Shown: in pieces, positions 30,054 through 39,939 of the stretch | Layout of the letters: the number at the start of each line of letters is the position of its first letter | Numbering within the stretch: the first letter of the stretch is position 1 | DNA from: Gammaproteobacteria bacterium | GTDB taxonomy: Bacteria > Pseudomonadota > Gammaproteobacteria > Acidiferrobacterales > Sulfurifustaceae | Assembly: GCA_029863005.1 (NCBI GenBank) | Contig: JAOTWF010000006.1 | Location: 1-64,000 of the forward strand | Length of the DNA: 64,000 nt | Direction: 5' to 3' | Translations under genes and position numbers: made by a program | Notes under the pieces: model-generated | Told to the model about the DNA's origin: nothing | What the model saw: only the letters and a program-made list of their open reading frames with translations | The model's database searches: none

Positions 30054-30791
30054 ATGGATGATAAACAACTGCTGCGTTACAGCCGGCACATCTTGTTGCC
30101 GCAGATCGACGTACGTGGCCAGGAGAAACTTCTTGCCGCGCGTGTCTTGATCATCGGGCTCGGCGGATTGGGTTCGCCAGCCGCGATGTATCTGGCCGCC
30201 AGCGGCGTGGGCCATCTTGTCCTGGTGGACCACGACAAAGTGGACCTTACCAATCTTCAGCGCCAGATCGTGCATGCCACCGCGCGTGTCGGCCAGGAAA
30301 AGGTTGCTTCGGCCGCGCGCGGTCTCAAGTCGATAAATCCAGGTGTGCGGGTTACGCCGATCAATCAAAAACTGGAAGGCGCCGCGCTCGAAGAGCAGGT
30401 TCGTCAGGCCGATGCCGTCATTGATGCGACCGACAACTTCGCCAGCCGCTTCGCCATTAACACGGCCTGCGTGCGGGCGGGCAAGCCGCTCATCTCCGGC
30501 GCCGTGGTGCGCTTCGAGGGTCAGGTTGCCGTTTTCCTTCCGGGGGGGCCTTGCTATCGCTGTTTGTATTCCGAGGGCGGCGGGCCAGATGAAGCTTGCG
30601 CCACCCTTGGCGTGCTCGCTCCGGCTGCCGGCATCGTCGGTTCAATTGAAGCGGTTGAGACCATCAAGGTTCTGCTCGGATTCGGCCAGACGTTGGCCGG
30701 CCGGCTGCTCCTCTTTGATGCACTCAACATGGAATGGCGCGAGATGAAATTGCGCAAGGACCCAGCCTGCCCGGTGTGTGGAAAAGCATGA
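30054..30791 (+). CDS. E1-like adenylyltransferase, MoeB/ThiF family
   Basis: A 245-residue enzyme that adenylates the C-terminal Gly of ubiquitin-like sulfur carriers (MoaD or ThiS in known cases). Visible features are the nucleotide-binding GLGGLGS (about 35-41), the Arg finger region NLQRQIVH, DATDNFASR, zinc ligands C167/C170 and C239/C242, and C182 in the CATLGVLAP crossover loop. The family is often called moeB next to prmC, but the carrier partner is not encoded nearby, so I leave the symbol blank. The ATG at 30054 matches the family start (MDDKQLLRYSRHI); an upstream ATG at 30021 overlaps prmC. Its stop overlaps the JAMM gene start (ATGA). Confidence 0.9.
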   Translation: MDDKQLLRYSRHILLPQIDVRGQEKLLAARVLIIGLGGLGSPAAMYLAASGVGHLVLVDHDKVDLTNLQRQIVHATARVGQEKVASAARGLKSINPGVRVTPINQKLEGAALEEQVRQADAVIDATDNFASRFAINTACVRAGKPLISGAVVRFEGQVAVFLPGGPCYRCLYSEGGGPDEACATLGVLAPAAGIVGSIEAVETIKVLLGFGQTLAGRLLLFDALNMEWREMKLRKDPACPVCGKA

Positions 30792-31210
30792 ACGCCGTCC
30801 AACTCCCACGCTCGATCGTCGACGAGCTGATACGCTTGGTGCAAGCATCGCCGCAGGAGGAAATTTGCGGTCTGATGTCACGTGACCGCCACGGCTTCTG
30901 GAAATGTTATCCCGTTCCCAACCGGGCCGCCGACAGGAAGCATTGCTTCACGCTCGATGCGAAAACACAAATCGACGCCATGCGTACCATGCGCCACCAT
31001 GGTGAGGAACTGGCTGCCATTTATCACTCTCATCCTAATTCACCACCGTTCCCCTCGCCCGCCGATATCGCGCAACATGAATATCCCGGCGTGCTTTACC
31101 TGATTATTTCGCTCAGTGCGCGGGGCAAGCCGACATTGCGTGGATTTCATATCCATGAGCAAACCGTTGAGGAAATCGCCATTGATCCCGAGGAGGCCGC
31201 GTCGCGCTAG
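30788..31210 (+). CDS. JAMM/MPN+ zinc metalloprotease
   Basis: A 140-residue single-domain JAMM protein. The zinc site is complete: Glu in EEICG (E24 or E25), H80 and H82 in YHSHP, and D93, giving HxHx10D with Ser at 90. Bacterial members such as Mec+ and QbsD remove residues from the C-termini of ubiquitin-like sulfur carriers, which fits its ATGA overlap with an E1-like gene. No carrier gene is adjacent, so the substrate is unknown. The longer upstream reading from 30734 lies inside the E1-like gene and is not preferred. Confidence 0.88.
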   Translation: MNAVQLPRSIVDELIRLVQASPQEEICGLMSRDRHGFWKCYPVPNRAADRKHCFTLDAKTQIDAMRTMRHHGEELAAIYHSHPNSPPFPSPADIAQHEYPGVLYLIISLSARGKPTLRGFHIHEQTVEEIAIDPEEAASR

Positions 31211-31273
31211 CAACGGCGCCGATGGTGGCTATACTCTTTAACAAAAGCCACCTCGGCTTCCCAAGGAGAGCCC

Positions 31274-31849
31274 ATGTCTATCGCTACCTTCGTCTTTCTC
31301 GGTATTTTCGCCGCCCTGTTTCTTTACGCCGTGACCATGTACAACAATTTCGTCCGGCTCAAGAATAACGTCGCGCAGTCCTGGTCGAATATCGACGTGC
31401 TCATGAAGCAGCGCCATGACGAACTGCCCAAACTGGTCCAGGCCTGCAAAGAGTACATGAAGCATGAACGCGGAGTGCTGGAGGCGGTGACGGAGGCACG
31501 GGCGGCCGTCGGGAAGGCGCGCGAGGCCGGTGACGTGACCGCCGTGGGGGCAGCCGAGACCCAGTTGCGGGCCGGATTGATGAATCTCTTTGCCGTGGCG
31601 GAGAATTACCCCGAGCTGCGTGCGAACGAGAATTTCCAGCACCTGCAAAACCGCATCTCTCAGCTCGAGGCACAGATCGCTGACCGCCGCGAGTTTTACA
31701 ATGACTCGGTCAATGCCAACAATATCCGCATCGAGACTTTCCCGGACAACGTAATCGCCACGCTCTTTCGCTTCCAGTTGAAACCGTTGCTCAAATTCAA
31801 GGAAAGCGAGATCAAGGACGTCAACGTCAAGGCGCTCTTTAATACTTAA
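31274..31849 (+). CDS. LemA-family membrane protein
   Basis: A 191-residue protein with an N-terminal transmembrane helix (about 5-22) preceding a long four-helix, coiled-coil-rich domain. The LemA signature is clear: VRLKNNVAQSWSNIDVLMKQRHDELPKLVQ. The family function is not established. It has a GGAG ribosome-binding site (AAGGAGAGCCC) and is followed after three bases by the GIDE-domain gene, a pairing seen repeatedly in bacteria. Confidence 0.94.
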   Translation: MSIATFVFLGIFAALFLYAVTMYNNFVRLKNNVAQSWSNIDVLMKQRHDELPKLVQACKEYMKHERGVLEAVTEARAAVGKAREAGDVTAVGAAETQLRAGLMNLFAVAENYPELRANENFQHLQNRISQLEAQIADRREFYNDSVNANNIRIETFPDNVIATLFRFQLKPLLKFKESEIKDVNVKALFNT

Positions 31850-31852
31850 GAA

Positions 31853-32842
31853 ATGTCGTCTTCCGGTCTGCTGGCGTCGTGGTTGTCGGAACTTGCCCAC
31901 CAAATCAGTCAGAGCGATCCCGTTGAGGTTGGCATCGTCATCGCAGTGCTGGCCACCGGTTGCGGATACTGCTCATGGCGCACTTGGCGCCATGTCAGCC
32001 ATGTCCGCCTGATTGAAGATACTCCCACCGCCAGGATCCGCTCCGCGCCACAGGGTTACGTGGAACTCGAAGGTGTGGGCAAGCTCATGGACGGTCCACC
32101 GATCATTGCCAAACTTTCCGGCCTGCCTTGTGTCTGGTACCGCTACAAAATCGAACAGCAGGTAAAGTTCCATTACAAGGGACACACACAAACCCGTTGG
32201 GAAGTTATCGAAAAAGACGAAAGCACCGAAACTTTCTGGCTGGAAGATGATACCGGGCGCGTGGTAATCGACCCCGAGGGCGCGGACGTCACCCCGCGAC
32301 ACAAGGACAACTGGCGATCCGGCTCCAGCCTGGGAGGCATCACCCGTCAACCCGCCGGTGCATCCCGTCTTTTTGCGACTGATGTAGGTCACGGAAAATA
32401 CCGCCTGACCGAAGAGCGCATCAACAATGGCGAACGGCTCTACGCCCTCGGGCTCCTAAAAAGTGTCAGCAGCTATACCAGCCTGCCGACCGTGGACGAA
32501 GACGTGCGCGAACTGCTAAGGGACTGGAAGAAGGATCAATCCACGTTATTACAGCGATTCGACCTCAACCGGGACGGGAAAATCGACGAGATTGAGTGGC
32601 GCCTCACCCGCGCGCAGGCCCGACGCGAAACGCGGAAAAACCGCCAGGAATATGTCAGTACTTTCACCGACGGACTCAACGTCATGGGCCCGACCCATGA
32701 CCGAGCACGGCCGTATATTCTGTCGGCATTCACTCAAGCAGAATTGGCCAAGCGCTACCAACGGTGGGCCATGTTCTACGCTGTGGCTAGTTTTTTTCTG
32801 GGATTGGCCGCGGTCTGGGTTTTCAACGCGAAATTTATTTGA
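31853..32842 (+). CDS. GIDE-domain membrane protein with an EF-hand
   Basis: A 329-residue protein with membrane helices near both ends (about 24-40 and 306-325). Residues about 60-185 resemble the GIDE/BAM domain of eukaryotic MUL1 (GYVELEGVGKLMDGPPIIAKLSGLPCVWYRYKIE). No RING finger is present, so ligase activity is not expected. Residues 237-248 (DLNRDGKIDEIE) are a perfect 12-residue EF-hand loop with Asp1, Asn3, Asp5, Gly6, Ile8, Asp9 and Glu12. Paired with LemA, it probably forms an envelope complex; calcium binding is predicted from the loop only. Confidence 0.82.
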   Translation: MSSSGLLASWLSELAHQISQSDPVEVGIVIAVLATGCGYCSWRTWRHVSHVRLIEDTPTARIRSAPQGYVELEGVGKLMDGPPIIAKLSGLPCVWYRYKIEQQVKFHYKGHTQTRWEVIEKDESTETFWLEDDTGRVVIDPEGADVTPRHKDNWRSGSSLGGITRQPAGASRLFATDVGHGKYRLTEERINNGERLYALGLLKSVSSYTSLPTVDEDVRELLRDWKKDQSTLLQRFDLNRDGKIDEIEWRLTRAQARRETRKNRQEYVSTFTDGLNVMGPTHDRARPYILSAFTQAELAKRYQRWAMFYAVASFFLGLAAVWVFNAKFI

Positions 32843-32843
32843 T

Positions 32844-32880
32844 CCCCTCTCCCCTTGCGGGAGAGAGATCGGGTGAGGGG
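32844..32880. repeat. Dispersed-type palindromic intergenic repeat (CCCTCTCCC...GGTGAGGG)
   Basis: CTCTCCC pairs with GGGAGAG around a 5-nt loop (47-53 with 59-65 of this block), and the outer CCCCTC matches GAGGGG at the other end. The layout resembles the short intergenic palindromes ending in GGGTGAGGG that are scattered through many proteobacterial genomes. Only one copy is in this window. Confidence 0.5.
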
Positions 32881-32888
32881 TGGTTATT

Positions 32889-32907
32889 GAGTCGGCGAAG
32901 CCGACTC
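32889..32907. terminator. Hairpin between convergent GIDE-domain gene and slmA
   Basis: GAGTCGGC and GCCGACTC form an 8-bp perfect stem with a GAA/TTC loop. It overlaps the slmA stop codon. No T-run follows on either strand, so it may only block exonucleases or act with Rho. Confidence 0.45.
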
Positions 32908-33490
32908 AACTAAAAATACCCTTCCGCAACATTTCCCACTGCTTATCCCATCCTGCTACGGGAGAAGATTGAAATTCACTCCGCACATATCGGGTAATCG
33001 CCCCCTCGACCACAGCCAAAAATAGCGCGGCAGTATCGGCGATAGGCACGCGCAGATTTTCGCTGATTTCCGCCTCGCGCAGGATTTGTTTCAATTGGGT
33101 TTCAATGCGTTCATAAATTTGTACTACACGCTTTCGCAAGCGTTCCGTTTCCCCGACTAACACATCGCCATACAGCATGCGCGCCATGCCGGGATTCTTG
33201 TCGGCAAAGCCAAGTAAGAGATACAGAATATTTTGCACGCGTTCTTCCGCACGAGATTCCTCCGCGAGAATCTTGTTGATGCGGGTAAACAGTGTTTCCT
33301 CAATGAATTCGAGCAGGCTTTCGAACATTTTCGCCTTGCTGGCAAAATGCCGGTAAAGCGCGGCCTCAGAAACGCCGACGGCGCGTGCGAGCTGGGCCGT
33401 GGTAATATGCTCGCCCTGATTTTTCTCGAGCATATGCGCCAGCGTTTCGAGGATGTTCTGGCGGCGTTCGCCGCGGCGCGGTCGGGCCAT
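32906..33490 (-). CDS. slmA: Nucleoid occlusion factor SlmA
   Basis: A 194-residue TetR-family protein that binds chromosomal SBS sites and inhibits FtsZ assembly over the nucleoid. The N-terminal HTH is intact (ITTAQLARAVGVSEAALYRHFASKAKMFESL, here given in parts: residues about 28-58). The rest matches the SlmA all-helical dimer domain (LYGDVLVGETERLRKRV). It lies 10 bases downstream of argB on the same strand. SlmA is restricted to gammaproteobacteria and close relatives, which supports the taxonomic call. Confidence 0.94.
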   Translation of the reverse strand: MARPRRGERRQNILETLAHMLEKNQGEHITTAQLARAVGVSEAALYRHFASKAKMFESLLEFIEETLFTRINKILAEESRAEERVQNILYLLLGFADKNPGMARMLYGDVLVGETERLRKRVVQIYERIETQLKQILREAEISENLRVPIADTAALFLAVVEGAITRYVRSEFQSSPVAGWDKQWEMLRKGIFS

Positions 33491-33500
33491 GGGCGTGTGG

Positions 33501-34454
<954 letters not shown>

Positions 34455-34495
34455 TCACGTCAAAGTCAGCCGGGATTTAACGATATATAAATAAA

Positions 34496-34519
34496 GAAAG
34501 GCCGCTTGCGCGGCCTTTC
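34496..34519 (-). terminator. Terminator after hsp20
   Basis: GAAAGGCCGC and GCGGCCTTTC form a perfect 10-bp stem with a 4-nt loop, followed on the minus strand by TTTAT. It lies 32 bases beyond the hsp20 stop. The A/T-rich flanks allow activity in both directions. Confidence 0.8.
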
Positions 34520-34550
34520 TCACTCCGGGATCCTTCCCGGTCACAACTGA

Positions 34551-35012
34551 TCAAGCTACATCCACTGTAATCTTCTTAGGCTTCACTTCTTCGGCCTTGG
34601 GCAGGGTCAGTTCCAGCACCCCGTCCTTGTAGTTGGCCTTTACACCCTTTTCGTCGACCTGCGTGCCGAGCCGCAGACTGCGCACGTATTTGCCATAGCG
34701 ACGCTCCTGGCGCAGGACGCGTTCGCCTTCCTTCTCTTCCTTCTCGCTCTTGGTCTCGGCGGTAATGGTGAGAATGCCGTTTTCCAGGGTCACGTCGATG
34801 TCCTCTTTCTTCGCGCCCGGAACATCGGCCACGATGACATAAGCGTCATCGCGTTCCTTTACATCCATGGCCGGGAACAGGTCTTCGCCCCGCGCCTCTT
34901 CCACCCAGCGCATCGGGCTCAGAAACCCCTGAAACATCCGGTCAATATCGTTGTCCCACAGCCCCCAACGGGTTGCCGGAACACGATCATCACGCCTCAT
35001 CAGTCTGGTCAT
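34551..35012 (-). CDS. Small heat-shock protein, Hsp20/alpha-crystallin family
   Basis: A 153-residue ATP-independent holdase. The alpha-crystallin domain spans about residues 45-150 (FPAMDVKERDDAYVIVADVPG...) and ends with the conserved NYKDGVLELTLPK strand. The C-terminal I-x-I is seen as KKITVDVA-like. The ATG at 35012 follows a strong GAGGAGG site; the longer reading to 35090 has none. An inverted repeat TCAAT...ATTGA abuts the ribosome-binding site, possibly masking it at low temperature. It is monocistronic, with a terminator downstream. Confidence 0.92.
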   Translation of the reverse strand: MTRLMRRDDRVPATRWGLWDNDIDRMFQGFLSPMRWVEEARGEDLFPAMDVKERDDAYVIVADVPGAKKEDIDVTLENGILTITAETKSEKEEKEGERVLRQERRYGKYVRSLRLGTQVDEKGVKANYKDGVLELTLPKAEEVKPKKITVDVA

Positions 35013-35166
35013 AATGCACCTCCTCAATATATAAATTGAATTTGAATTCCCGGCATCCGCTGAACCTGAAATTACAATCCTCACGTTCATCCTGCCGTTT
35101 GCGATTATTTAATGGGGACGACGGGGAAAATTTCAAGCGCGAAAAAACGCGGAAAATCAGATAATT

Positions 35167-35188
35167 TAAAAACGGCCAGCGCGGCCGT
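35167..35188 (-). terminator. Terminator after hslU
   Basis: On the minus strand ACGGCC-GCGCT-GGCCGT forms a 6-bp stem, followed by TTTTTAAATT. It begins at the hslU stop codon and closes the hslVU operon. Confidence 0.8.
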
Positions 35189-36528
35189 CAAAGGATGTAG
35201 CGCGCAAGATCCTCGTTGCCGACCAAGTCGCCCAGATGCCGGTCAACGTAGGCGGCGTCTACCACGGTTTTGTCACTGCTTCGGTCGGCAGCCTCAAATG
35301 AAACCGTCTCCAGCAGGCGCTCCATGACCGTATGCAGGCGGCGCGCGCCGATATTCTCGGTGCGCTCGTTCACTTGCCACGCCACCTCGGCAATGCGGCG
35401 CACACCGTCTGGCGTGTATTCGAGCCGATGCCCTTCGGTCGCCAGGAGCGCGCTGTACTGCTCGGTGAGCGAAGCGTCGGGTTCGGTCAAAATGCGCTCG
35501 AAATCGTCGGCGCTCAGCGGATCGAGTTCGACCCGGATCGGCAGGCGACCCTGCAATTCGGGAACCAGGTCCGAAGGCTTGGCCAGATGAAACGCGCCCG
35601 AAGCGATGAACAGGATATGATCGGTTTTAACCATCCCGTATTTGGTTGAAACCGTGCAGCCTTCCACCAGCGGCAGCAGATCGCGCTGCACTCCCTCGCG
35701 CGAGACATCCGGCCCGCGAGTGTCAGAACGGCCGACGATCTTGTCGATCTCGTCGAGGAAGACGATCCCGTGCTGCTCGACGCGCTGCAAGGCCCGCCCT
35801 TTGATGTCTTCCTCGTTGATGAGGCGGGACGCCTCTTCTTCGGCCAGCAGCTTCCGCGCTTCGTGGATTCTGACCTTCCGCGGGCGTGCGCGGCGACCAC
35901 CCAGGTTTTGAAACAGCCCCTGTAATTGGCTGGTCATTTCTTCCATGCCAGGCGGCGTGATGATTTCAACACCCATGGCCGGAGCCGACAATTCGATTTC
36001 AATCTCCTGATCGTCGATGGAGCCCTCGCGCAACTTCTTGCGGAACATCTGGCGTGCGGCACCCTCATTGGGACGCGAGGCCTCGCCCACGGCAAGGCCG
36101 ACTTCGCGCGCTGGCGGAACGAGGATGTCCAGAATCCGGTCTTCGGCGGCGTCTTCGGCGCGGATGTGAACTTTGGTCATTTCCTCCACGCGCGTTAGCT
36201 TGACGGCCATGTCCACGAGATCGCGGATGATCGAATCCACCTCGCGGCCGACATAACCCACTTCCGTGAATTTGGTGGCCTCCACCTTGATGAAGGGCGC
36301 ATTGGCGAGCCGTGCCAACCGACGCGCGATCTCGGTCTTTCCAACGCCGGTCGGTCCAATCATTAATATATTTTTCGGCGTGATTTCAGCACGCAGCATT
36401 TCGTCCTTAACCTGCGCCCGCCGCCAACGGTTGCGCAGGGCAATCGCGACAGCGCGCTTGGCGGCCATCTGCCCAACGATGTGCTTGTCCAGTTCCTGAA
36501 CGATTTCGCGCGGTGTCATTTCCGACAT
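35188..36528 (-). CDS. hslU: ATP-dependent protease ATPase subunit HslU
   Basis: AAA+ unfoldase that feeds the HslV peptidase. The 446-residue product begins [20 protein letters not shown] and has Walker [14 protein letters not shown] (near residue 57), the central pore GYVG, Walker [11 protein letters not shown] and a C-terminal YIL tail that inserts into HslV. The ATG at 36528 is preferred to the TTG two codons upstream. It starts three bases after the hslV stop. Length is normal for the family (about 440-450). Confidence 0.97.
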   Translation of the reverse strand: MSEMTPREIVQELDKHIVGQMAAKRAVAIALRNRWRRAQVKDEMLRAEITPKNILMIGPTGVGKTEIARRLARLANAPFIKVEATKFTEVGYVGREVDSIIRDLVDMAVKLTRVEEMTKVHIRAEDAAEDRILDILVPPAREVGLAVGEASRPNEGAARQMFRKKLREGSIDDQEIEIELSAPAMGVEIITPPGMEEMTSQLQGLFQNLGGRRARPRKVRIHEARKLLAEEEASRLINEEDIKGRALQRVEQHGIVFLDEIDKIVGRSDTRGPDVSREGVQRDLLPLVEGCTVSTKYGMVKTDHILFIASGAFHLAKPSDLVPELQGRLPIRVELDPLSADDFERILTEPDASLTEQYSALLATEGHRLEYTPDGVRRIAEVAWQVNERTENIGARRLHTVMERLLETVSFEAADRSSDKTVVDAAYVDRHLGDLVGNEDLARYIL

Positions 36529-36530
36529 GG

Positions 36531-37073
36531 TCAAATCTGTAACTCTTCGATGGTGAGGCTTCGATTGGTATAAATGCAGATGTCAGCAGTGATATTCAAG
36601 GCCTGCTCGACGATGGTGCGTGCGTCGAGTTCCGTGTTTTCCATCAGGGCGCGCGCCGCCGCCTGTGCATACGGCCCGCCGGATCCGATGGCGATAAGCC
36701 CACCCTCGGGCTCGATGACATCCCCCTGACCGGTGATGACAAGCGAGGCGGCCTTATCCGCCACCGCCAGCAGCGCCTCGAGTCGCCGCAGAATACGGTC
36801 AGTGCGCCAGTCCTTGGCCAGTTCCACGGCGGCACGCGTCAGTTGTCCCTGGTGTTTTTCCAGTTTGCCCTCGAAACGCTCAAAAAGCGTGAAGGCATCG
36901 GCCGTGCCACCGGCGAATCCGGCAATCACTTGATCCTTGTACAACCGCCGGACCTTGCGTGCGTTCGCCTTCATGACAGTATTGCCCATGGTCACTTGGC
37001 CGTCCCCGCCGATAACCACGTGACCATGGCGGCGCACCGATAAAATCGTTGTTCCATGAAGCAGGGTGCTCAA
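36531..37073 (-). CDS. hslV: ATP-dependent protease peptidase subunit HslV
   Basis: Threonine peptidase of the HslVU complex. The product begins with the seven-residue leader MSTLLHG before [10 protein letters not shown], so Thr8 should become the catalytic N-terminal threonine after autoprocessing. E. coli HslV has only the initiator Met, but short leaders are known in other proteobacteria. The start is TTG with GAGGAA six to seven bases upstream; no in-frame ATG is available. The rest ([21 protein letters not shown]) is standard, 180 residues in all. First gene of hslVU. Confidence 0.96.
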   Translation of the reverse strand: MSTLLHGTTILSVRRHGHVVIGGDGQVTMGNTVMKANARKVRRLYKDQVIAGFAGGTADAFTLFERFEGKLEKHQGQLTRAAVELAKDWRTDRILRRLEALLAVADKAASLVITGQGDVIEPEGGLIAIGSGGPYAQAAARALMENTELDARTIVEQALNITADICIYTNRSLTIEELQI

Positions 37074-37323
37074 ATCCAGTTCCTCGGTGATGAAATTACT
37101 GACCCGCCTGTCTTAATCGACATAGAGTGCAATTTATTATCGACTCGATGTGCCGGTATCCAGGCTTGCTAAACGGAAAAGCACGGAAGTTGGCGCAGAC
37201 CTTAAAGGATCAGCGCTGTTTCAATCCGAGAAATTCCCCTACTGGTCAAATCATTCCACTTTGCCTTGTGGCTGGCAAGTCTGCCTGAACCTCGGAATGG
37301 TGGAGGCGGGGATGGATGGAAAG

Positions 37324-37947
37324 TTATGGAACGGTTCCGGAGGCCACGGTGTTCTGCGATGAATGCACTCTGGTCCAAAACCGGTAACCCAGGAGCAACG
37401 TCAGGATGATGGCATAGACCAGCGGTTCGCGGATGTCGGATTTCACCAACCACAGGAAATGCACCACACCGCCGATGCCGATGGCATAAACCAGGCGATG
37501 TAATGTTTGCCAACGTTTCGCGCCCAGCCGTCGGACCATGGCGTTCGTGGACGTCACGGCCAGCGGGATCAGCATCAGGAAACTGGCAAATCCCACCGTG
37601 ATATACGGCCGCTTGATCACGTCTTTAATGATATCGGTGAGTACGAAATTCTGATCGAGCCAGGCATAGGAGAGAAAATGCAGACAGACATAAAAAAAGG
37701 CGAACAGCCCCAACATGCGCCGGTAGCGCAGCAGCCCATTCCAGCCAGTGAGTTTTCTCAACGGCGTGACCGCGAGCGTGATCATGAGGAAACGGAGCAC
37801 CCAATCACCGGTGTACCGGTTGAGGGTTTCGATGGGATTGGCGCCAAGATCGTTATTAACAGTCCGGTAAATGATCCACGCCAGCGGGACCAGGGCAACA
37901 ACGAATATTGCAGGCTTAATCAATTTATGGATAGCAGGACTCAGCAT
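37324..37947 (-). CDS. msrQ: Heme b membrane subunit of the MsrPQ system
   Basis: A 207-residue inner-membrane protein of the YedZ/ferric reductase-like family with about six helices. It passes electrons from quinones to MsrP. Histidines suited to heme ligation lie in CLHFLSYAWLD and TLHRLVYAIGIGGVVHFLW. It lies 19 bases downstream of msrP on the same strand, the usual order. Confidence 0.94.
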   Translation of the reverse strand: MLSPAIHKLIKPAIFVVALVPLAWIIYRTVNNDLGANPIETLNRYTGDWVLRFLMITLAVTPLRKLTGWNGLLRYRRMLGLFAFFYVCLHFLSYAWLDQNFVLTDIIKDVIKRPYITVGFASFLMLIPLAVTSTNAMVRRLGAKRWQTLHRLVYAIGIGGVVHFLWLVKSDIREPLVYAIILTLLLGYRFWTRVHSSQNTVASGTVP

Positions 37948-37966
37948 AATCGGTGTCGGACATGAT

Positions 37967-38935
37967 TTAAAAATACTTTTTCAGATCCATGCCGGTGTAC
38001 AACGATGCCACTTGGTCAGCATAACCGTTGAACATGAGGGTCTTGCGCTTGGGTGAGAACAGCGTGTCTTCGCCGATGCGCCGTTCACTTGCCTGACTCC
38101 AACGCGGATGATCAACCGTGGGATTGACGTTCGAATAAAAACCGTACTCCCGCGGATTAGACCTGAACCAGGTAGTCAGGGGCTGTTTCTCCACGAACCG
38201 GATTTTTACGATGGACTTGATGCTCTTGAATCCATATTTCCATGGCACCACCAACCGGATCGGCGCACCGTTCTGATTGGGCATCAGCTCGCCGTACAGA
38301 CCCACGGCCAAGATCGTGAGCGGGTGCATGGCCTCGTCCAGGCGCAGGCCTTCGACGTAAGGCCAGTCGAGTCCGGCGCCGAAGAGTCCCGGTTTCTGGC
38401 CGGGCATCTGCTCGGAATCGTGCAATGTAATGAACTCGACATACTTCGCGCGCGAGTTTGGTTCTACCCGGCGGATCAGATCGCGCAACGCAAAACCTAC
38501 CCACGGGACCACCATGGACCAGGCCTCGACACAGCGCAGTCGATAGATGCGTTCTTCCAGCGGGAAGTGTTTTAGTAAATCTTCAATCTGATATTTCGCC
38601 GGTTTTTTGATCTCCCCCTCGACGGAAACCGTCCAGGGAGACGCGCGGAAGTTTTTTGCATAGCGCGCGGGATCGCTTTTATCCGTGCCGAATTCGTAGA
38701 AATTATTGTAACTTGTGATGTCCTTGTAGGAAGTCAGCCTGTCAGCGGTCGACAGTGGGCTTTTCTTCACATTGGTTATTTTTTGGCCGGCCTCTGACGA
38801 GTAAGGCAGGAGCCCTGCCGTGGCGCCGGCGGCCGCGATGGCGGCGGCCTGCTGCAGGAAGCGGCGGCGTTGGTGATATATCTCCTTGGGCGTGATTTCA
38901 GAGGCAAGAATATCGGCGGTCTTATTGATCAGCAT
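37967..38935 (-). CDS. msrP: Periplasmic methionine sulfoxide reductase catalytic subunit
   Basis: Molybdopterin enzyme that repairs oxidised methionine in periplasmic proteins. The 322-residue precursor has a twin-arginine signal ([20 protein letters not shown], about 22-41). The sulfite-oxidase fold keeps the Mo-ligand Cys in [10 protein letters not shown] (about residue 135) and the conserved [18 protein letters not shown] region. No C-terminal change is seen. Operon with msrQ; the divergent promoter region is 38936-39058. Confidence 0.96.
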   Translation of the reverse strand: MLINKTADILASEITPKEIYHQRRRFLQQAAAIAAAGATAGLLPYSSEAGQKITNVKKSPLSTADRLTSYKDITSYNNFYEFGTDKSDPARYAKNFRASPWTVSVEGEIKKPAKYQIEDLLKHFPLEERIYRLRCVEAWSMVVPWVGFALRDLIRRVEPNSRAKYVEFITLHDSEQMPGQKPGLFGAGLDWPYVEGLRLDEAMHPLTILAVGLYGELMPNQNGAPIRLVVPWKYGFKSIKSIVKIRFVEKQPLTTWFRSNPREYGFYSNVNPTVDHPRWSQASERRIGEDTLFSPKRKTLMFNGYADQVASLYTGMDLKKYF

Positions 38936-39058
38936 GGTCTTCCCATTAAACGGTCAGCAGCCGGTAACATCAACTATGGACACTCCCAGCCTGGAATAGT
39001 TGCACATCAGCCAACGCGAACCAAACTGGGTAATAGCGGACTAAGTCTCATCTCCTGA

Positions 39059-39874
39059 ATGTCCATAGAAAATATTACTTACGCAGCTAATAGACGAATG
39101 TTGGGGAAAACTCCTTTACTCCTGGTGGCAGGACTGCTGGTACTGACGACGAACACCGCACTGGCCGGCGGCACCTGTTCGGCCAGGAGTGGTGACACCT
39201 CAATATCCTTACTAGAGCTTTACACCTCAGAGGGTTGCAGCAGCTGTCCTCCCGCCGATCAATGGCTGGCCACGTTGCGGATCAACGGGCTTTATCCGGG
39301 GAAGGTGGTTCCCCTCGCGTTGCACGTGGATTACTGGAACTATCTGGGCTGGGAAGATCCCTATTCACAGAAGGTATTCACGCAGCGCCAATACCAAGCG
39401 GCGCGACGGACAGATTCGCGCACAGTCTATACGCCCCAGTTTCTTCTGAATGGACAAGAATTCCTGCGCTGGCGCCAAATGGGTAAAGCTGCGATTGAGC
39501 GCGCCAGCTCGGTCCGACCACGCGCTGACATTTCTCTGACTCTTTCACGCCATGCGAATGAAGTGGAAATCACGACTGATGTCCGGACGGATCCTCGTGG
39601 AGGACGGGCTGAGTTTTATATTGTACTGTTTGAAAACAATCTCACCACCCAAGTTCCTGCGGGAGAGAATCAGGGGGAGACCCTAAGACATGATTTCGTC
39701 GCCCGGCGTTGGCTTGGACCTATCCCATTAAGTGTGAACGATGCAGCATCATTCACGCACCGATTAAGTCTGGACAAAGCGTGGAAAGTGGACGATATGG
39801 GCGTAGCGGCCTTCGTGCAAGATCGTGAAAATGGAGAAGTGTGGCAGGCGCTGGCTCGGCCATTTTGTTCTTGA
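39059..39874 (+). CDS. Secreted DUF1223 protein (thioredoxin-like CxxC)
   Basis: A 271-residue exported protein. From an alternative ATG at 39098 the N-terminus is a clear signal peptide (MLGKTPLLLVAGLLVLTTNT, ending near ALAGG), giving 258 residues; neither start has a good ribosome-binding site. The mature domain opens with VELYTSEGCSSCPPADQWL-like sequence (here LLELYTSEGCSSCPPADQWL), the DUF1223 signature with a CxxC motif, suggesting a thioredoxin-related fold. The function is unknown. A bidirectional terminator follows. Confidence 0.86.
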   Translation: MSIENITYAANRRMLGKTPLLLVAGLLVLTTNTALAGGTCSARSGDTSISLLELYTSEGCSSCPPADQWLATLRINGLYPGKVVPLALHVDYWNYLGWEDPYSQKVFTQRQYQAARRTDSRTVYTPQFLLNGQEFLRWRQMGKAAIERASSVRPRADISLTLSRHANEVEITTDVRTDPRGGRAEFYIVLFENNLTTQVPAGENQGETLRHDFVARRWLGPIPLSVNDAASFTHRLSLDKAWKVDDMGVAAFVQDRENGEVWQALARPFCS

Positions 39875-39889
39875 TCCCACTAAATTGAA

Positions 39890-39917
39890 AACCCGCCGGG
39901 CACGTTTCCGGCGGGTT
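39890..39917. terminator. Bidirectional terminator between the DUF1223 gene and htpX
   Basis: AACCCGCCGG and CCGGCGGGTT form a perfect 10-bp stem with an 8-nt loop. On the plus strand it is followed by three further Ts; on the minus strand by TTC. It lies between two convergent genes. Confidence 0.88.
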
Positions 39918-39939
39918 TTTAATTGGATGTAATTTGCGT

